Assembly (NCBI RefSeq): GCF_937870815.1
Contig: NZ_CALMZS010000138.1
Location: 1-62,611, forward strand
Direction: 5' to 3'
DNA: 62,611 nt
Source of the DNA: an uncultured Brevundimonas sp.
GTDB lineage: Bacteria > Pseudomonadota > Alphaproteobacteria > Caulobacterales > Caulobacteraceae
The notes under the pieces were generated by a model. That model worked only from the letters and a program-made list of their open reading frames with translations, was not told the DNA's origin and did no database searches. The position numbers were made by a program, and so were the translations under genes. Numbering within the stretch: the first letter of the stretch is position 1; every line of letters begins with the position of its first letter. Shown piece by piece: positions 9,209 to 16,782 of this stretch.

Positions 9209-9544
9209 ATGGAACACGTCCCCGTCGACCCCACCATCTTCCGCCTCGCCATCTTCGTGCTGGCCATCTTCGTCGGCTACTATGTCGTCTGGAGCGTCAC
9301 GCCGGCGCTGCACACGCCGCTGATGGCGGTGACCAACGCCATTTCGTCGGTGATCGTGGTCGGCGGGCTGATCGCGGCGGCGGCGGCCGGCGGCGACGAC
9401 GGCTGGATCGCCAAGGGCGCGGGGGTGGCGGCCGTCACCCTGGCCAGCGTCAACATCTTCGGCGGCTTCATGGTCACCCGGCGCATGCTGGCCATGTACC
9501 GCAAGAAGGAACGCCCGCCGGCGGCGTCCGCCGAGGCCGGATGA
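9209..9544 (+). CDS. pntAB: NAD(P) transhydrogenase subunit alpha part 2
   Basis: The 111-residue membrane subunit has three hydrophobic helices (about residues 9-29, 42-62 and 68-90). It matches the 'part 2' of the split alpha subunit, with a [23 protein letters not shown] segment around residue 30 that belongs to the proton channel. It starts directly after the DUF559 stop, where pntAA would usually stand. A 95-codon gene overlaps its stop by 4 bp. Confidence 0.95.
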   Translation: MEHVPVDPTIFRLAIFVLAIFVGYYVVWSVTPALHTPLMAVTNAISSVIVVGGLIAAAAAGGDDGWIAKGAGVAAVTLASVNIFGGFMVTRRMLAMYRKKERPPAASAEAG

Positions 9545-9828
9545 CCCCCGACGTCCAGCAGTTCGCGGTCGGCGCGTCCCGGGTCGCCACGGCGGTCGGC
9601 GGCGGCCTGTGGCCGTGGAGCGGGTTCGGCGTGAAGGCCGCCATTCGCAAGCTGCGCTTCCTGGACTGCGGGGTGGCGCTGCTGTTCGCCTCGATCCTGC
9701 TGCGCATCGTGGCCCAGGACCGGCCGATGAGCCCGTGGGACTGGGCCGTGGTCTTCGTCGCCCCGCTGTTCATCGCCGCCGCCCTGTGGCGGCTGGCGCG
9801 CACGGCCTGCCCGCCGGGAGGGCGGTGA
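9541..9828 (+). CDS. Small predicted membrane protein in the pnt operon
   Basis: This 95-residue frame begins at an ATGA overlap with the end of pntAB, which supports coupled translation. Two hydrophobic stretches (about residues 41-56 and 67-84) suggest two membrane helices with a basic loop between. No family is recognised. Its stop lies next to the MNT gene start. It is not part of the standard transhydrogenase and may have come with the toxin-antitoxin pair or be an older accessory gene. Confidence 0.65.
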   Translation: MTPDVQQFAVGASRVATAVGGGLWPWSGFGVKAAIRKLRFLDCGVALLFASILLRIVAQDRPMSPWDWAVVFVAPLFIAAALWRLARTACPPGGR

Positions 9829-9830
9829 TC

Positions 9831-10133
9831 GTGGACAAGCCGGTGACGGTTCTGGATCAGGTGTTGGAGGTGCTGCGCGCCTTTCGACCACGGGCCCGTG
9901 CCGTGGGTGTGGAATTCGTCGGTGTCGTCGGATCGGTCGCGCGCGGCGAGGCAACAGGCGACAGCGATGTGGATGTGGTTTTCGATGTCGTTGGACAGCT
10001 GGACTATTGGCGGCTGGGCGGGCTTCAGAAGGATCTGGAGGACGCGGTCGGTCGGAAAGTGGACCTGGTGGACCGTGAGATGATGATTCCGGAACGATGG
10101 ACCTGGATGGCCCGGGATCTGGTATCGCTGTGA
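9831..10133 (+). CDS. mntA: MNT-family nucleotidyltransferase antitoxin
   Basis: This protein of about 100 residues is a minimal nucleotidyltransferase. The signature GSVARGEATGDSDVD near residue 31 matches the GSxARG...SDxD active site, whose two Asp bind metal. In HEPN/MNT (type VII) toxin-antitoxin systems such an enzyme inactivates the partner by adding AMP to a tyrosine. The GTG at 9831 has GGGAGG eight bases upstream; a GTG at 9825 is also possible. Its stop overlaps the HEPN start by 4 bp (GTGA), as in established pairs. Confidence 0.88.
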   Translation: MDKPVTVLDQVLEVLRAFRPRARAVGVEFVGVVGSVARGEATGDSDVDVVFDVVGQLDYWRLGGLQKDLEDAVGRKVDLVDREMMIPERWTWMARDLVSL

Positions 10134-10477
10134 AGAACCCCGCGATCCGCTTTCTGCTGGAGGATATCGTCGCCTACGGCAGCGAGGCCCTGGAGACCGT
10201 CGGCGACCTCGACGCCAAGGCCATTCTCGCGGACCGCCTCCGCGAGCACGCGGTGTTGCGAACGGTCCAGATCGTCGGTGAAGCCGCCGCTCAAATCCTG
10301 AAGAAGCAACCGGAAGGAATCGCGGAGCTCGAACTGCGTGATGCGGCCGGCTTCAGAAATATTCTTGTTCATGGCTACGCCAAGCTTCGGATGGAGCGCG
10401 TGGTGGATATCGTTCGGCGATCGCTGCCGCCGTTGATCGCTGGTGCTCGCAAGGCGTTGGGGGAAGAAATCGAATGA
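10130..10477 (+). CDS. hepT: HEPN-family (DUF86) RNase toxin
   Basis: This 115-residue, all-helical protein carries RNILVHGY near residues 76-83. That is exactly the RX4HXY motif of HepT toxins: the Arg and His form the RNase site and the Tyr is the AMPylation target of the MNT partner. It starts with GTG inside the MNT stop and ends overlapping the start of pntB (ATGA), so the pair is translated within the pnt transcript. Residues and order are seen; activity and target RNA are inferred from the family. Confidence 0.9.
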   Translation: MKNPAIRFLLEDIVAYGSEALETVGDLDAKAILADRLREHAVLRTVQIVGEAAAQILKKQPEGIAELELRDAAGFRNILVHGYAKLRMERVVDIVRRSLPPLIAGARKALGEEIE

Positions 10478-11889
10478 ACGCATCCTTCGCGGCCCTGGCC
10501 TATCTGGTCTCCGGCGTCCTGTTCATCCTCAGCCTGCGCGGCCTGTCGAGCCCGGAGACCAGCCGGCGGGGCAATACGCTCGGCATGGTCGGCATGGCGC
10601 TGGCCGTGGCCGTGACCCTGCTGACGCTGTGGTCGACGGGAACGCTCGATCCGCTGACCCTGGGACTGATCGGCGGCGGGGTGGTGGTCGGCGGCGGGGC
10701 CGGGGCGCTGATCGCGGCGCGGGTGCAGATGACCCAGATGCCGCAACTGGTGGCGGCCTTCCACTCGCTCGTCGGCATGGCGGCCTGTCTTGTGGCGGTC
10801 GGCGCGGTCTATGCGCCGGACAGCTTCGGCATCGCCACCGCCGCGGGCGGCATCAAGACCCTGTCGATCATCGAGCTGAGCCTCGGGGTGGCCATCGGGG
10901 CGGTGACCTTCACCGGTTCGGTGATCGCCTTCGCCAAGCTGAACGGAAACATGAGCGGGGCGCCGATCCTGCTGCCGGCGCGGCACCTGATCAACATCGC
11001 CTTGGCGCTCGGCCTCGTGCTGCTGATCGGGGTGATGATCGGTTCGGGCGGGACGGCGACCTGGGCCTTCTGGGGCGTGTTCCTGATCGCCCTGATCCTC
11101 GGCGCCACCCTGATCATCCCGATCGGCGGGGCCGACATGCCGGTGGTGGTGTCGATGCTCAACTCCTATTCCGGCTGGGCCGCGGCGGCGCTGGGCTTCA
11201 CCCTGGAGAACATCGCCCTGATCATCACCGGGGCCCTGGTCGGCAGCTCGGGCGCGATCCTCAGCTACATCATGTGCAAGGGCATGAACCGCAGCTTCAT
11301 CTCGGTCATCCTCGGCGGCTTCGGCGGCGAGACGGCCGCGGCCGGCGGCGGCGCGGTCGAGACCCGGCCGGTCAAACAGGGCTCGGCCGAGGACGCCGCC
11401 TTCATCATGAAGAACGCTTCCAAGGTGATCATCGTCCCCGGCTACGGCATGGCGGTGGCGCAGGCGCAGCATGCCCTGCGCGAGATGGCCGACAAGCTGA
11501 AGGCCGAGGGGGTCGAGGTCAAATACGCCATCCATCCCGTGGCGGGTCGGATGCCCGGCCACATGAACGTGCTGCTGGCCGAGGCCAACGTCCCCTATGA
11601 CGAGGTGTTCGAGCTGGAGGACATCAACTCCGAGTTCTCGTCGGCCGACGTGGCCTTCGTCATCGGCGCCAATGACGTCACCAATCCGGCCGCCAAGACC
11701 GATCCGCAATCGCCGATCTACGGCATGCCGGTGCTGGACGTGGAGAAGGCGGGCACGGTGCTGTTCATCAAGCGCGGCATGGGCAGCGGCTATGCGGGGG
11801 TGGAGAACGAGCTGTTCTTCCGCGACAACACCATGATGCTGTTCGCCGACGCCAAGAAGATGGTCGAGGGGATTGTGAAGGGGCTGTGA
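10474..11889 (+). CDS. pntB: NAD(P) transhydrogenase subunit beta
   Basis: The 471-residue protein has an N-terminal membrane domain of about eight or nine helices (residues 1-270) and a C-terminal NADP(H)-binding domain III (about 290-471). The latter includes GYGMAVAQAQHALREM, HPVAGRMPGHMNVLLAEA and IGANDVTNPAA. It completes the transhydrogenase with PntAA and PntAB. The ATG overlaps the HEPN toxin stop by 4 bp, so its translation may depend on ribosomes finishing the toxin gene. A DUF4160-like gene follows after 4 bp. Confidence 0.97.
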   Translation: MNASFAALAYLVSGVLFILSLRGLSSPETSRRGNTLGMVGMALAVAVTLLTLWSTGTLDPLTLGLIGGGVVVGGGAGALIAARVQMTQMPQLVAAFHSLVGMAACLVAVGAVYAPDSFGIATAAGGIKTLSIIELSLGVAIGAVTFTGSVIAFAKLNGNMSGAPILLPARHLINIALALGLVLLIGVMIGSGGTATWAFWGVFLIALILGATLIIPIGGADMPVVVSMLNSYSGWAAAALGFTLENIALIITGALVGSSGAILSYIMCKGMNRSFISVILGGFGGETAAAGGGAVETRPVKQGSAEDAAFIMKNASKVIIVPGYGMAVAQAQHALREMADKLKAEGVEVKYAIHPVAGRMPGHMNVLLAEANVPYDEVFELEDINSEFSSADVAFVIGANDVTNPAAKTDPQSPIYGMPVLDVEKAGTVLFIKRGMGSGYAGVENELFFRDNTMMLFADAKKMVEGIVKGL

Positions 11890-11893
11890 GGTC

Positions 11894-12235
11894 ATGCCCA
11901 CTGTCCTGCGCTGGAACGGATACCGCTTCTATTTCTTCTCGAACGAGGGCTTCGGGCCGCCGCACATTCACATCGACAAGGGCGGTCGCTCGGCCAAGGT
12001 CTGGCTGAGTCCCGCCGGGGTCGAGGTCACCGACGACGAGCTGATCGTGCGCCTGCGCGACGGCCGACGACTGGCGGCGCCGCTGGACTGGTTCCCCCGC
12101 CTGAAAGCCGCAACGCCCGCGCAGCGCGCAAACTGGGAAGAGGCCGCCGCCGGCCTCGGTATCCATTGGCCTGACCTCGACGAAGATGTCGGCGTCGCGG
12201 GCCTGCTCAGGGCGTCCGCCTCGGGGGCTACCTGA
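11894..12235 (+). CDS. DUF4160/DUF2442 chimeric small protein
   Basis: The 113-residue protein begins like DUF4160 (MPTVLRWNGYRFYFFSNEG, then PPHIHI and AKVWL to about residue 38). From about residue 45 it continues as DUF2442 (DELIVRLRDGRRLAAPLDWFPRL, then ATPAQRANW and GIHWPDLDEDVGVAGLL). These domains are usually two adjacent genes thought to form toxin-antitoxin-like pairs. Here one frame joins the first half of one to nearly all of the other. It follows pntB by 4 bp and probably shares its transcript. Whether it is functional is unknown. Confidence 0.8.
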   Translation: MPTVLRWNGYRFYFFSNEGFGPPHIHIDKGGRSAKVWLSPAGVEVTDDELIVRLRDGRRLAAPLDWFPRLKAATPAQRANWEEAAAGLGIHWPDLDEDVGVAGLLRASASGAT

Positions 12236-12343
12236 AATGACTGTGGGCAGCGGCGGCGGCCAGACCGACCCCGCCGCTCCCTGCCCGACCTGACGGTGCT
12301 CCGGGCCGAGACCCGTGCGTCCGCATGCGCCGGCCCCGGCCGG

Positions 12344-12586
12344 TCACGCCGCCAGGCGGAAGTCCCCGGCGGGGTCGAAGGCCGGGCGGGCCTCGTCCCA
12401 CAGGGCGTCCTCGTCGGCGTAGCGGGCCGAGGCGCGGGCGTCGATGACGTCGATCACCTGTTCCTCGAGCCGGTCCCAGATCACGGCGAGGTCGCCGCAG
12501 CCGTCGGCCTCGCACGGCACGATCAGATAGCGGGAGGCGGCGCCCTGGCTCTGCGGGGCGGCGTGGGGGGCGAAGCTGCGGGCCAT
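12344..12586 (-). CDS. Conserved-looking small hypothetical protein
   Basis: This 80-residue acidic protein starts MARSFAPHAAP. Its central block (YLIVPCEADGCGDLAVIWD) has two Cys, and it ends with many Asp/Ala (SARYADEDALWDEARPAFDP). A clear AGGAG lies upstream of the ATG at 12586 on the minus strand. It is divergent from the WYL regulator, about 90 bp away, so the regulator may control it. No family is recognised. Confidence 0.6.
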   Translation of the reverse strand: MARSFAPHAAPQSQGAASRYLIVPCEADGCGDLAVIWDRLEEQVIDVIDARASARYADEDALWDEARPAFDPAGDFRLAA

Positions 12587-12674
12587 GGAGGGAACTCCTG
12601 AAGCGGTGTTTCTGTCGATGGTCGGATTGTGAACCAGCGTTGCGTCAAAATCGGACGTATGCTTCAGTGGCCGC

Positions 12675-13664
12675 GTGAGACACGACAAGGCGGCCATGGT
12701 CATCGATCTGGCGCGGCGCATGGCGGCCAGCGCCGAGGGCCTGACGCTGGGCGAGATCGAGCGCGAACTGGAGGTCGGCCGGCGCACCGCCGAACGCCTG
12801 CGCGACGCGGTGACCCTGCTGTTCCCCCAGGCCGAGGAGGTCCCGGACCCGCCCAACAAGCGCTGGCGCATCCGCGGCGGCCTGTCCGCCTTCGAACAGG
12901 CCCCGACCACGGCCGAGCTGATCGAACTGGCCAAGGCGGCCCAGGCGCTTCGGGCCAGCGGCGAGCCGGGCCGGGCGGCGGCGCTGGAGGGGCTGGAGCG
13001 CAAGCTGAAGTCGGCCATGCGCTCGACCACGCTGAACCGGCTGGCCCCCGATCTCGAGGCGCTGGTGCGGGCCGAGACCATCGCCGTCCAGGCCGGGCCG
13101 CGGCCCTCGGCCGACGAGGCGGTGCTGGCCGAGATCCGCCAGGCCATTCTCGCGGGGCGGCCGCTGGGCTTCATCTACAGCCGGCCGGGGGCGGAGGCGC
13201 GCCGCCGCAGCGTCGCCCCGTGCGGGGTGATGTTCGGCCGCGCCAACTATCTGGTCGCCGCCGACCGCGAGAGCGGCCGCATCCAGACCTTCCGCCTCGA
13301 CCGGATGAGCGCGGTGCGGGCCGAGGCGGGGGTGGCGTCGCCGCCCGCCGATTTCGACCTGCAGGCGTTCGCCAGCCAGTCCTTCGGCATCTACCAGGAC
13401 GAGATCGAGGACGTGGTGCTGGCGATTTCTCCCGAAGGCGCGGACGAGGCGCGGGCCTGGCGCTGGCATCCGACCCAGAGCCTCGAGGACCAGCCGGACG
13501 GCGGGGTGGTCGTCCGCTTCCGCGCCTCCGGCATGCGCGAACTGGCCTGGCATCTGTTCACCTGGGGCGACCGGGTCCGGATCGTCGCCCCCGCCCGGCT
13601 GAAGACGGTCATGGCCGGCGAAGTGGCGGCGGCGCAGCGCGCCCTCGAGCGGGCCCCGGCCTGA
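12675..13664 (+). CDS. YafY-type WYL-domain transcriptional regulator
   Basis: The 329-residue protein has an N-terminal winged helix-turn-helix (about residues 20-65, GLTLGEIERELEVGRRTAERLRD) and a central WYL domain (about 125-225, including PLGFIYSR, PCGVMFGRANYLVAAD and FRLDRMSAV). A C-terminal WCX-type region follows. WYL proteins sense nucleotides or nucleic-acid fragments and regulate stress or defence genes. The start is GTG at 12675; an ATG at 12696 would still keep the HTH. It is divergent from the 80-residue hypothetical gene. Confidence 0.9.
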   Translation: MRHDKAAMVIDLARRMAASAEGLTLGEIERELEVGRRTAERLRDAVTLLFPQAEEVPDPPNKRWRIRGGLSAFEQAPTTAELIELAKAAQALRASGEPGRAAALEGLERKLKSAMRSTTLNRLAPDLEALVRAETIAVQAGPRPSADEAVLAEIRQAILAGRPLGFIYSRPGAEARRRSVAPCGVMFGRANYLVAADRESGRIQTFRLDRMSAVRAEAGVASPPADFDLQAFASQSFGIYQDEIEDVVLAISPEGADEARAWRWHPTQSLEDQPDGGVVVRFRASGMRELAWHLFTWGDRVRIVAPARLKTVMAGEVAAAQRALERAPA

Positions 13665-13691
13665 GCGCGGGCCCGCCCGGACCGGCGTCCG

Positions 13692-15119
13692 TCAGCCCCC
13701 GGCGAACGGCCAGGGACTGACCGACTTCGACCAGTCGTCGACCATCAGCGGCCGGTCGATCGGCGGGGCGGCCCGCTCGGCGCAGGGGTGACGGTGGCAC
13801 AGGCGGCAGGCGGGGCCGATGGGGGTGACCTCCGGATCCTGCAGGTCGAGGCCGCGCGCATAGGCCAGGCGGTGCGCGTGCCTGAGCTCGCAGCCCAGGC
13901 CGACAGCCAGGTCGTGTCCTTCGGTGAAGGCGTCATGCCCCTGCCGGTCGACGGTGCGGGCCAGGGTGAACCAGCGCTGTCCGTCCGGGGTCTCGATGAT
14001 CTGGGTGACGATGCGGCCCGGGGTGCGGAAGGCGCTGTGCAGCCGCCAGCGCGGACAGGCCCCGCCGAAGCGAGAGAAGGGAAAGGCACCCGAGGCGAAG
14101 CGCTTGGAGATGTTGCCGGCCTGGTCGACCCGCATCAGGAAGAAGGGCACGCCGCGGGCGGTCGGCCGCGACAGGGTGGTCAGCCGGTGCGCCGCCTGTT
14201 CGAAACTGACGCCGAAGCGGGCCTGGAGGCGGGCCAGCTCGTAGCCGGCGGCCTCGGCGGTCTGCTGGAAGGCCGCGTAGGGCATCAGGATGGCGGCGGC
14301 CAGGGTGTTGGTCAGGAACACCTTCAACAGGCGGCGGGTCGGCTCGTCCGGCGCGGCGGCCGCGGCCGCCAGGGCGGTCAGGTCGACGTCGTGCTCGGAC
14401 AGGGCCAGCTGGTAGGCGACCGCGAAGGCGCGCGAGGCCGGGGCCAGCGTCTCGGACAGCAGCAGCCGCCGGCGATGCGGGTCGTAGCGCCGGGTCCATT
14501 CGACCATCACCTCGGCGGGCAGGGTGCGCACCGACAGGCCGTGGCGCGCGAGCAGGCGCGCCCGGGCCCGCGCCTCGAACGACTCGCCCGGGGTTTCGGC
14601 TTCGAGCCCGTCGGCCAGGGCCTCGCCCAGGGCGTCGAGTTCGGGGAAGTGGTTGCGGCGCCCCTGCACATGTTCGCGCACCCAGTCGGCGGGGCTGTCG
14701 TCGGCCGCGCCGCCGGCGATGTCGGCCTCGGCCCGGTCGCGGGCCCGGCGGTCGGCGAAGGCGCGGTAGAGCCGCAGCAGGGCGTCGGCGGCGGCCGGCT
14801 GGTCCTCCGCCAGCTGGACGATCTCGTGGCGGGGCACGGCCAGCCCCTGGAAGAGGGGATCGGCGAGGGCCTCGGCCAGGGCCGATTCGGTGGCCGGGCC
14901 GCCCGAGGGCCCGAAGGTGCGCAGATCGACGTCATAGGTGTCGGCGAGGCGCAACAGCAGCTGCGCCGACACCGGTCGCTGGTTCCGCTCGATGTGGTTG
15001 AGATAGCTGGGCGAAACGCCGAGATCGGCGGCCATGGCGGTCTGGGTCAGCGCCAGTTCCCGGCGCAGCCGCTTGAGACGGCCTCCGAGGAAGAGTTTGC
15101 GGTCCGTGGCGGCTTCCAT
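13692..15119 (-). CDS. RamB/ScfR-like XRE regulator of short-chain acyl metabolism
   Basis: The 475-residue protein has an N-terminal XRE helix-turn-helix (RLKRLRRELALTQTAMAADLG to about residue 65). A large C-terminal domain follows, with the IrrE-like/DUF2083 pattern of 'short-chain fatty acyl' regulators (FLMRVDQAGNISKRFASGAFPFSRFGG, then a late CRLCHRHPC cysteine cluster). RamB, a relative, represses glyoxylate and acetate genes. It is divergent from aceA, and the shared 150-bp region has two inverted repeats, so it most likely controls aceA and itself. The Cys cluster may bind metal. Confidence 0.9.
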   Translation of the reverse strand: MEAATDRKLFLGGRLKRLRRELALTQTAMAADLGVSPSYLNHIERNQRPVSAQLLLRLADTYDVDLRTFGPSGGPATESALAEALADPLFQGLAVPRHEIVQLAEDQPAAADALLRLYRAFADRRARDRAEADIAGGAADDSPADWVREHVQGRRNHFPELDALGEALADGLEAETPGESFEARARARLLARHGLSVRTLPAEVMVEWTRRYDPHRRRLLLSETLAPASRAFAVAYQLALSEHDVDLTALAAAAAAPDEPTRRLLKVFLTNTLAAAILMPYAAFQQTAEAAGYELARLQARFGVSFEQAAHRLTTLSRPTARGVPFFLMRVDQAGNISKRFASGAFPFSRFGGACPRWRLHSAFRTPGRIVTQIIETPDGQRWFTLARTVDRQGHDAFTEGHDLAVGLGCELRHAHRLAYARGLDLQDPEVTPIGPACRLCHRHPCAERAAPPIDRPLMVDDWSKSVSPWPFAGG

Positions 15120-15130
15120 GGCTGCATGAT

Positions 15131-15177
15131 GTCATGAAATGACTTAACAGCAAATGTCATATCGTGACTATATGACA
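15131..15177. promoter_or_regulatory. Two inverted repeats between the regulator and aceA
   Basis: GTCAT-GAA-ATGAC occupies 15131-15143, and TGTCATAT-N7-ATATGACA occupies 15155-15177 with perfect 8-bp arms. Both share the half-site GTCAT, and this block is AT-richer than its surroundings. They are good candidates for operators of the adjacent RamB-like regulator. Confidence 0.6.
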
Positions 15178-15271
15178 CGAAAATAGAGGCGTATGCAGTA
15201 TCATTTGTGACTTTGCCGGTGTTCTCTCTACGCAAGGCCGACCGGCCGAGACCGAGTGGAGAACCCCGACC

Positions 15272-16552
15272 GTGACCGACTTTTCAGATCTCGTCCCTTC
15301 GCCCGCCGGCCGGTTCGACGGCATCGACCGCCCCTATACGCCGGACGACGTCCTGCGCCTGCGCGGCTCGCTGCCGATCACCCACACCCTGGCCGAGCGC
15401 GGGGCCAACCGCCTGTGGCAGCTGCTGCACGACGAGCCGTTCGTGAACGCCCTCGGCGCGGTGACCGGCAACCAGGCCATGCAGATGGTCCGCGCCGGCC
15501 TCAAGGCCATCTATCTGTCCGGCTGGCAGGTCGCCGCCGACGCCAACACCGCCGGGGCCATGTACCCCGACCAGTCGCTGTATCCGGCCAACGCCGCGCC
15601 CGAACTGTGCCGCCGCATCAACCGCACCCTGCAGCGCGCCGACCAGATCGAGCACGCCGAGGGCGGGGCCAGACGGGACTGGTTCGCCCCCATCGTCGCC
15701 GACGCCGAGGCCGGATTCGGCGGGCCGTTGAACAGCTTCGAGATCATGAAGGCCTTCATCGAGGCGGGGGCCGCCGGCGTCCATTTCGAGGACCAGCTGG
15801 CCTCCGAAAAGAAATGCGGCCACCTCGGCGGCAAGGTGCTGATCCCCACGGCGGCGCATGAGCGTAACCTGATCGCCGCGCGACTGGCCGCCGACGTCAT
15901 GGGCACGCCGACCCTGACCGTGGCCCGCACCGACGCCGAGAGCGCCCAGCTGATCACCTCGGATGTCGACGAACGGGACCATCCCTTCATCCGGCGCGAC
16001 GACCGCACGCCGGAAGGTTTCTTCCGCCTGAAGGAGGGCACGGGCCTCGACCACTGCATCGCCCGCGGCCTGGCCTACGCCCGATACGCCGACGTGCTGT
16101 GGTGGGAGACCTCGCACCCCGATCTCGACGACGCCCGGCGGTTCGCCGAGGCCATCCAGCGCGAGCATCCCGGCAAGCTGATGGCCTACAACTGCTCGCC
16201 GTCCTTCAATTGGAAAGCGAAGCTGGACGACGCCACCATCGCCAAATTCCAGCGCGAACTGGGGGCCATGGGCTACAAATTCCAGTTCGTCACCCTGGCC
16301 GGCTTCCACAGCCTGAACAATGCGATGTTCGAACTGGCCGACGGCTACCGCGACCGCGGCATGGCCGCCTATTCCGAACTGCAGCAGCGCGAGTTCGCCA
16401 ATGAGGCCGCCGGCTACACCGCCACCCGCCACCAGCGCGAGGTCGGCACCGGCTATTTCGACCAGGTCGCCACCGTCATCTCCAACGGCCAGTCGTCGAC
16501 CACGGCGCTGAAGGATTCCACCGAGACCGCCCAGTTCGTGGCGGCCGAATAA
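15272..16552 (+). CDS. aceA: Isocitrate lyase
   Basis: The 426-residue enzyme matches isocitrate lyase along its length. It has [21 protein letters not shown] near residue 87, the active-site [11 protein letters not shown] near residue 190 with its catalytic Cys, and a substrate-binding [11 protein letters not shown] near residue 307. It cleaves isocitrate to glyoxylate and succinate, the first step of the glyoxylate shunt for growth on acetate or fatty acids. The start is GTG at 15272 after GGAGA. Malate synthase is not in the window. The divergent RamB-like gene is the probable regulator. Confidence 0.98.
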   Translation: MTDFSDLVPSPAGRFDGIDRPYTPDDVLRLRGSLPITHTLAERGANRLWQLLHDEPFVNALGAVTGNQAMQMVRAGLKAIYLSGWQVAADANTAGAMYPDQSLYPANAAPELCRRINRTLQRADQIEHAEGGARRDWFAPIVADAEAGFGGPLNSFEIMKAFIEAGAAGVHFEDQLASEKKCGHLGGKVLIPTAAHERNLIAARLAADVMGTPTLTVARTDAESAQLITSDVDERDHPFIRRDDRTPEGFFRLKEGTGLDHCIARGLAYARYADVLWWETSHPDLDDARRFAEAIQREHPGKLMAYNCSPSFNWKAKLDDATIAKFQRELGAMGYKFQFVTLAGFHSLNNAMFELADGYRDRGMAAYSELQQREFANEAAGYTATRHQREVGTGYFDQVATVISNGQSSTTALKDSTETAQFVAAE

Positions 16553-16566
16553 GCAGGAGACGTCCC

Positions 16567-16776
16567 ATGCAACCGTTGAACAATCCCACCGCCATCATCG
16601 ATTTCTGCCTCGCCCCGCTGAACCTGACCGACGGAACCGAGGCCGAGCGCGAGGTGCGTCGGCGCCTCGAGCACGTCATCAAGACCTTCCGCGCCAAGGC
16701 GGCCCAATCTGTCAGCGTCGACTTCTCGTCGATGCCCTCGCAGGTCATCAACGAGGCCGCGCACGGCTACGAATAG
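16567..16776 (+). CDS. Small hypothetical protein downstream of aceA
   Basis: This 69-residue protein has an amphipathic helical middle (EREVRRRLEHVIKTFRAKAA, about residues 28-47) and no membrane segment. AGGAGA lies six to seven bases before the ATG, and it starts 14 bp after aceA, so it is probably co-transcribed with it. No family is recognised. The good Shine-Dalgarno and operon position argue for a real gene. Confidence 0.7.
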   Translation: MQPLNNPTAIIDFCLAPLNLTDGTEAEREVRRRLEHVIKTFRAKAAQSVSVDFSSMPSQVINEAAHGYE

Positions 16777-16782
16777 GCGGGA

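Noticed and set aside
12244-12295. Imperfect GC hairpin after the DUF4160/DUF2442 gene
   Set aside because: The stem needs a bulge and has no T-run. At this GC level such structures are frequent by chance.
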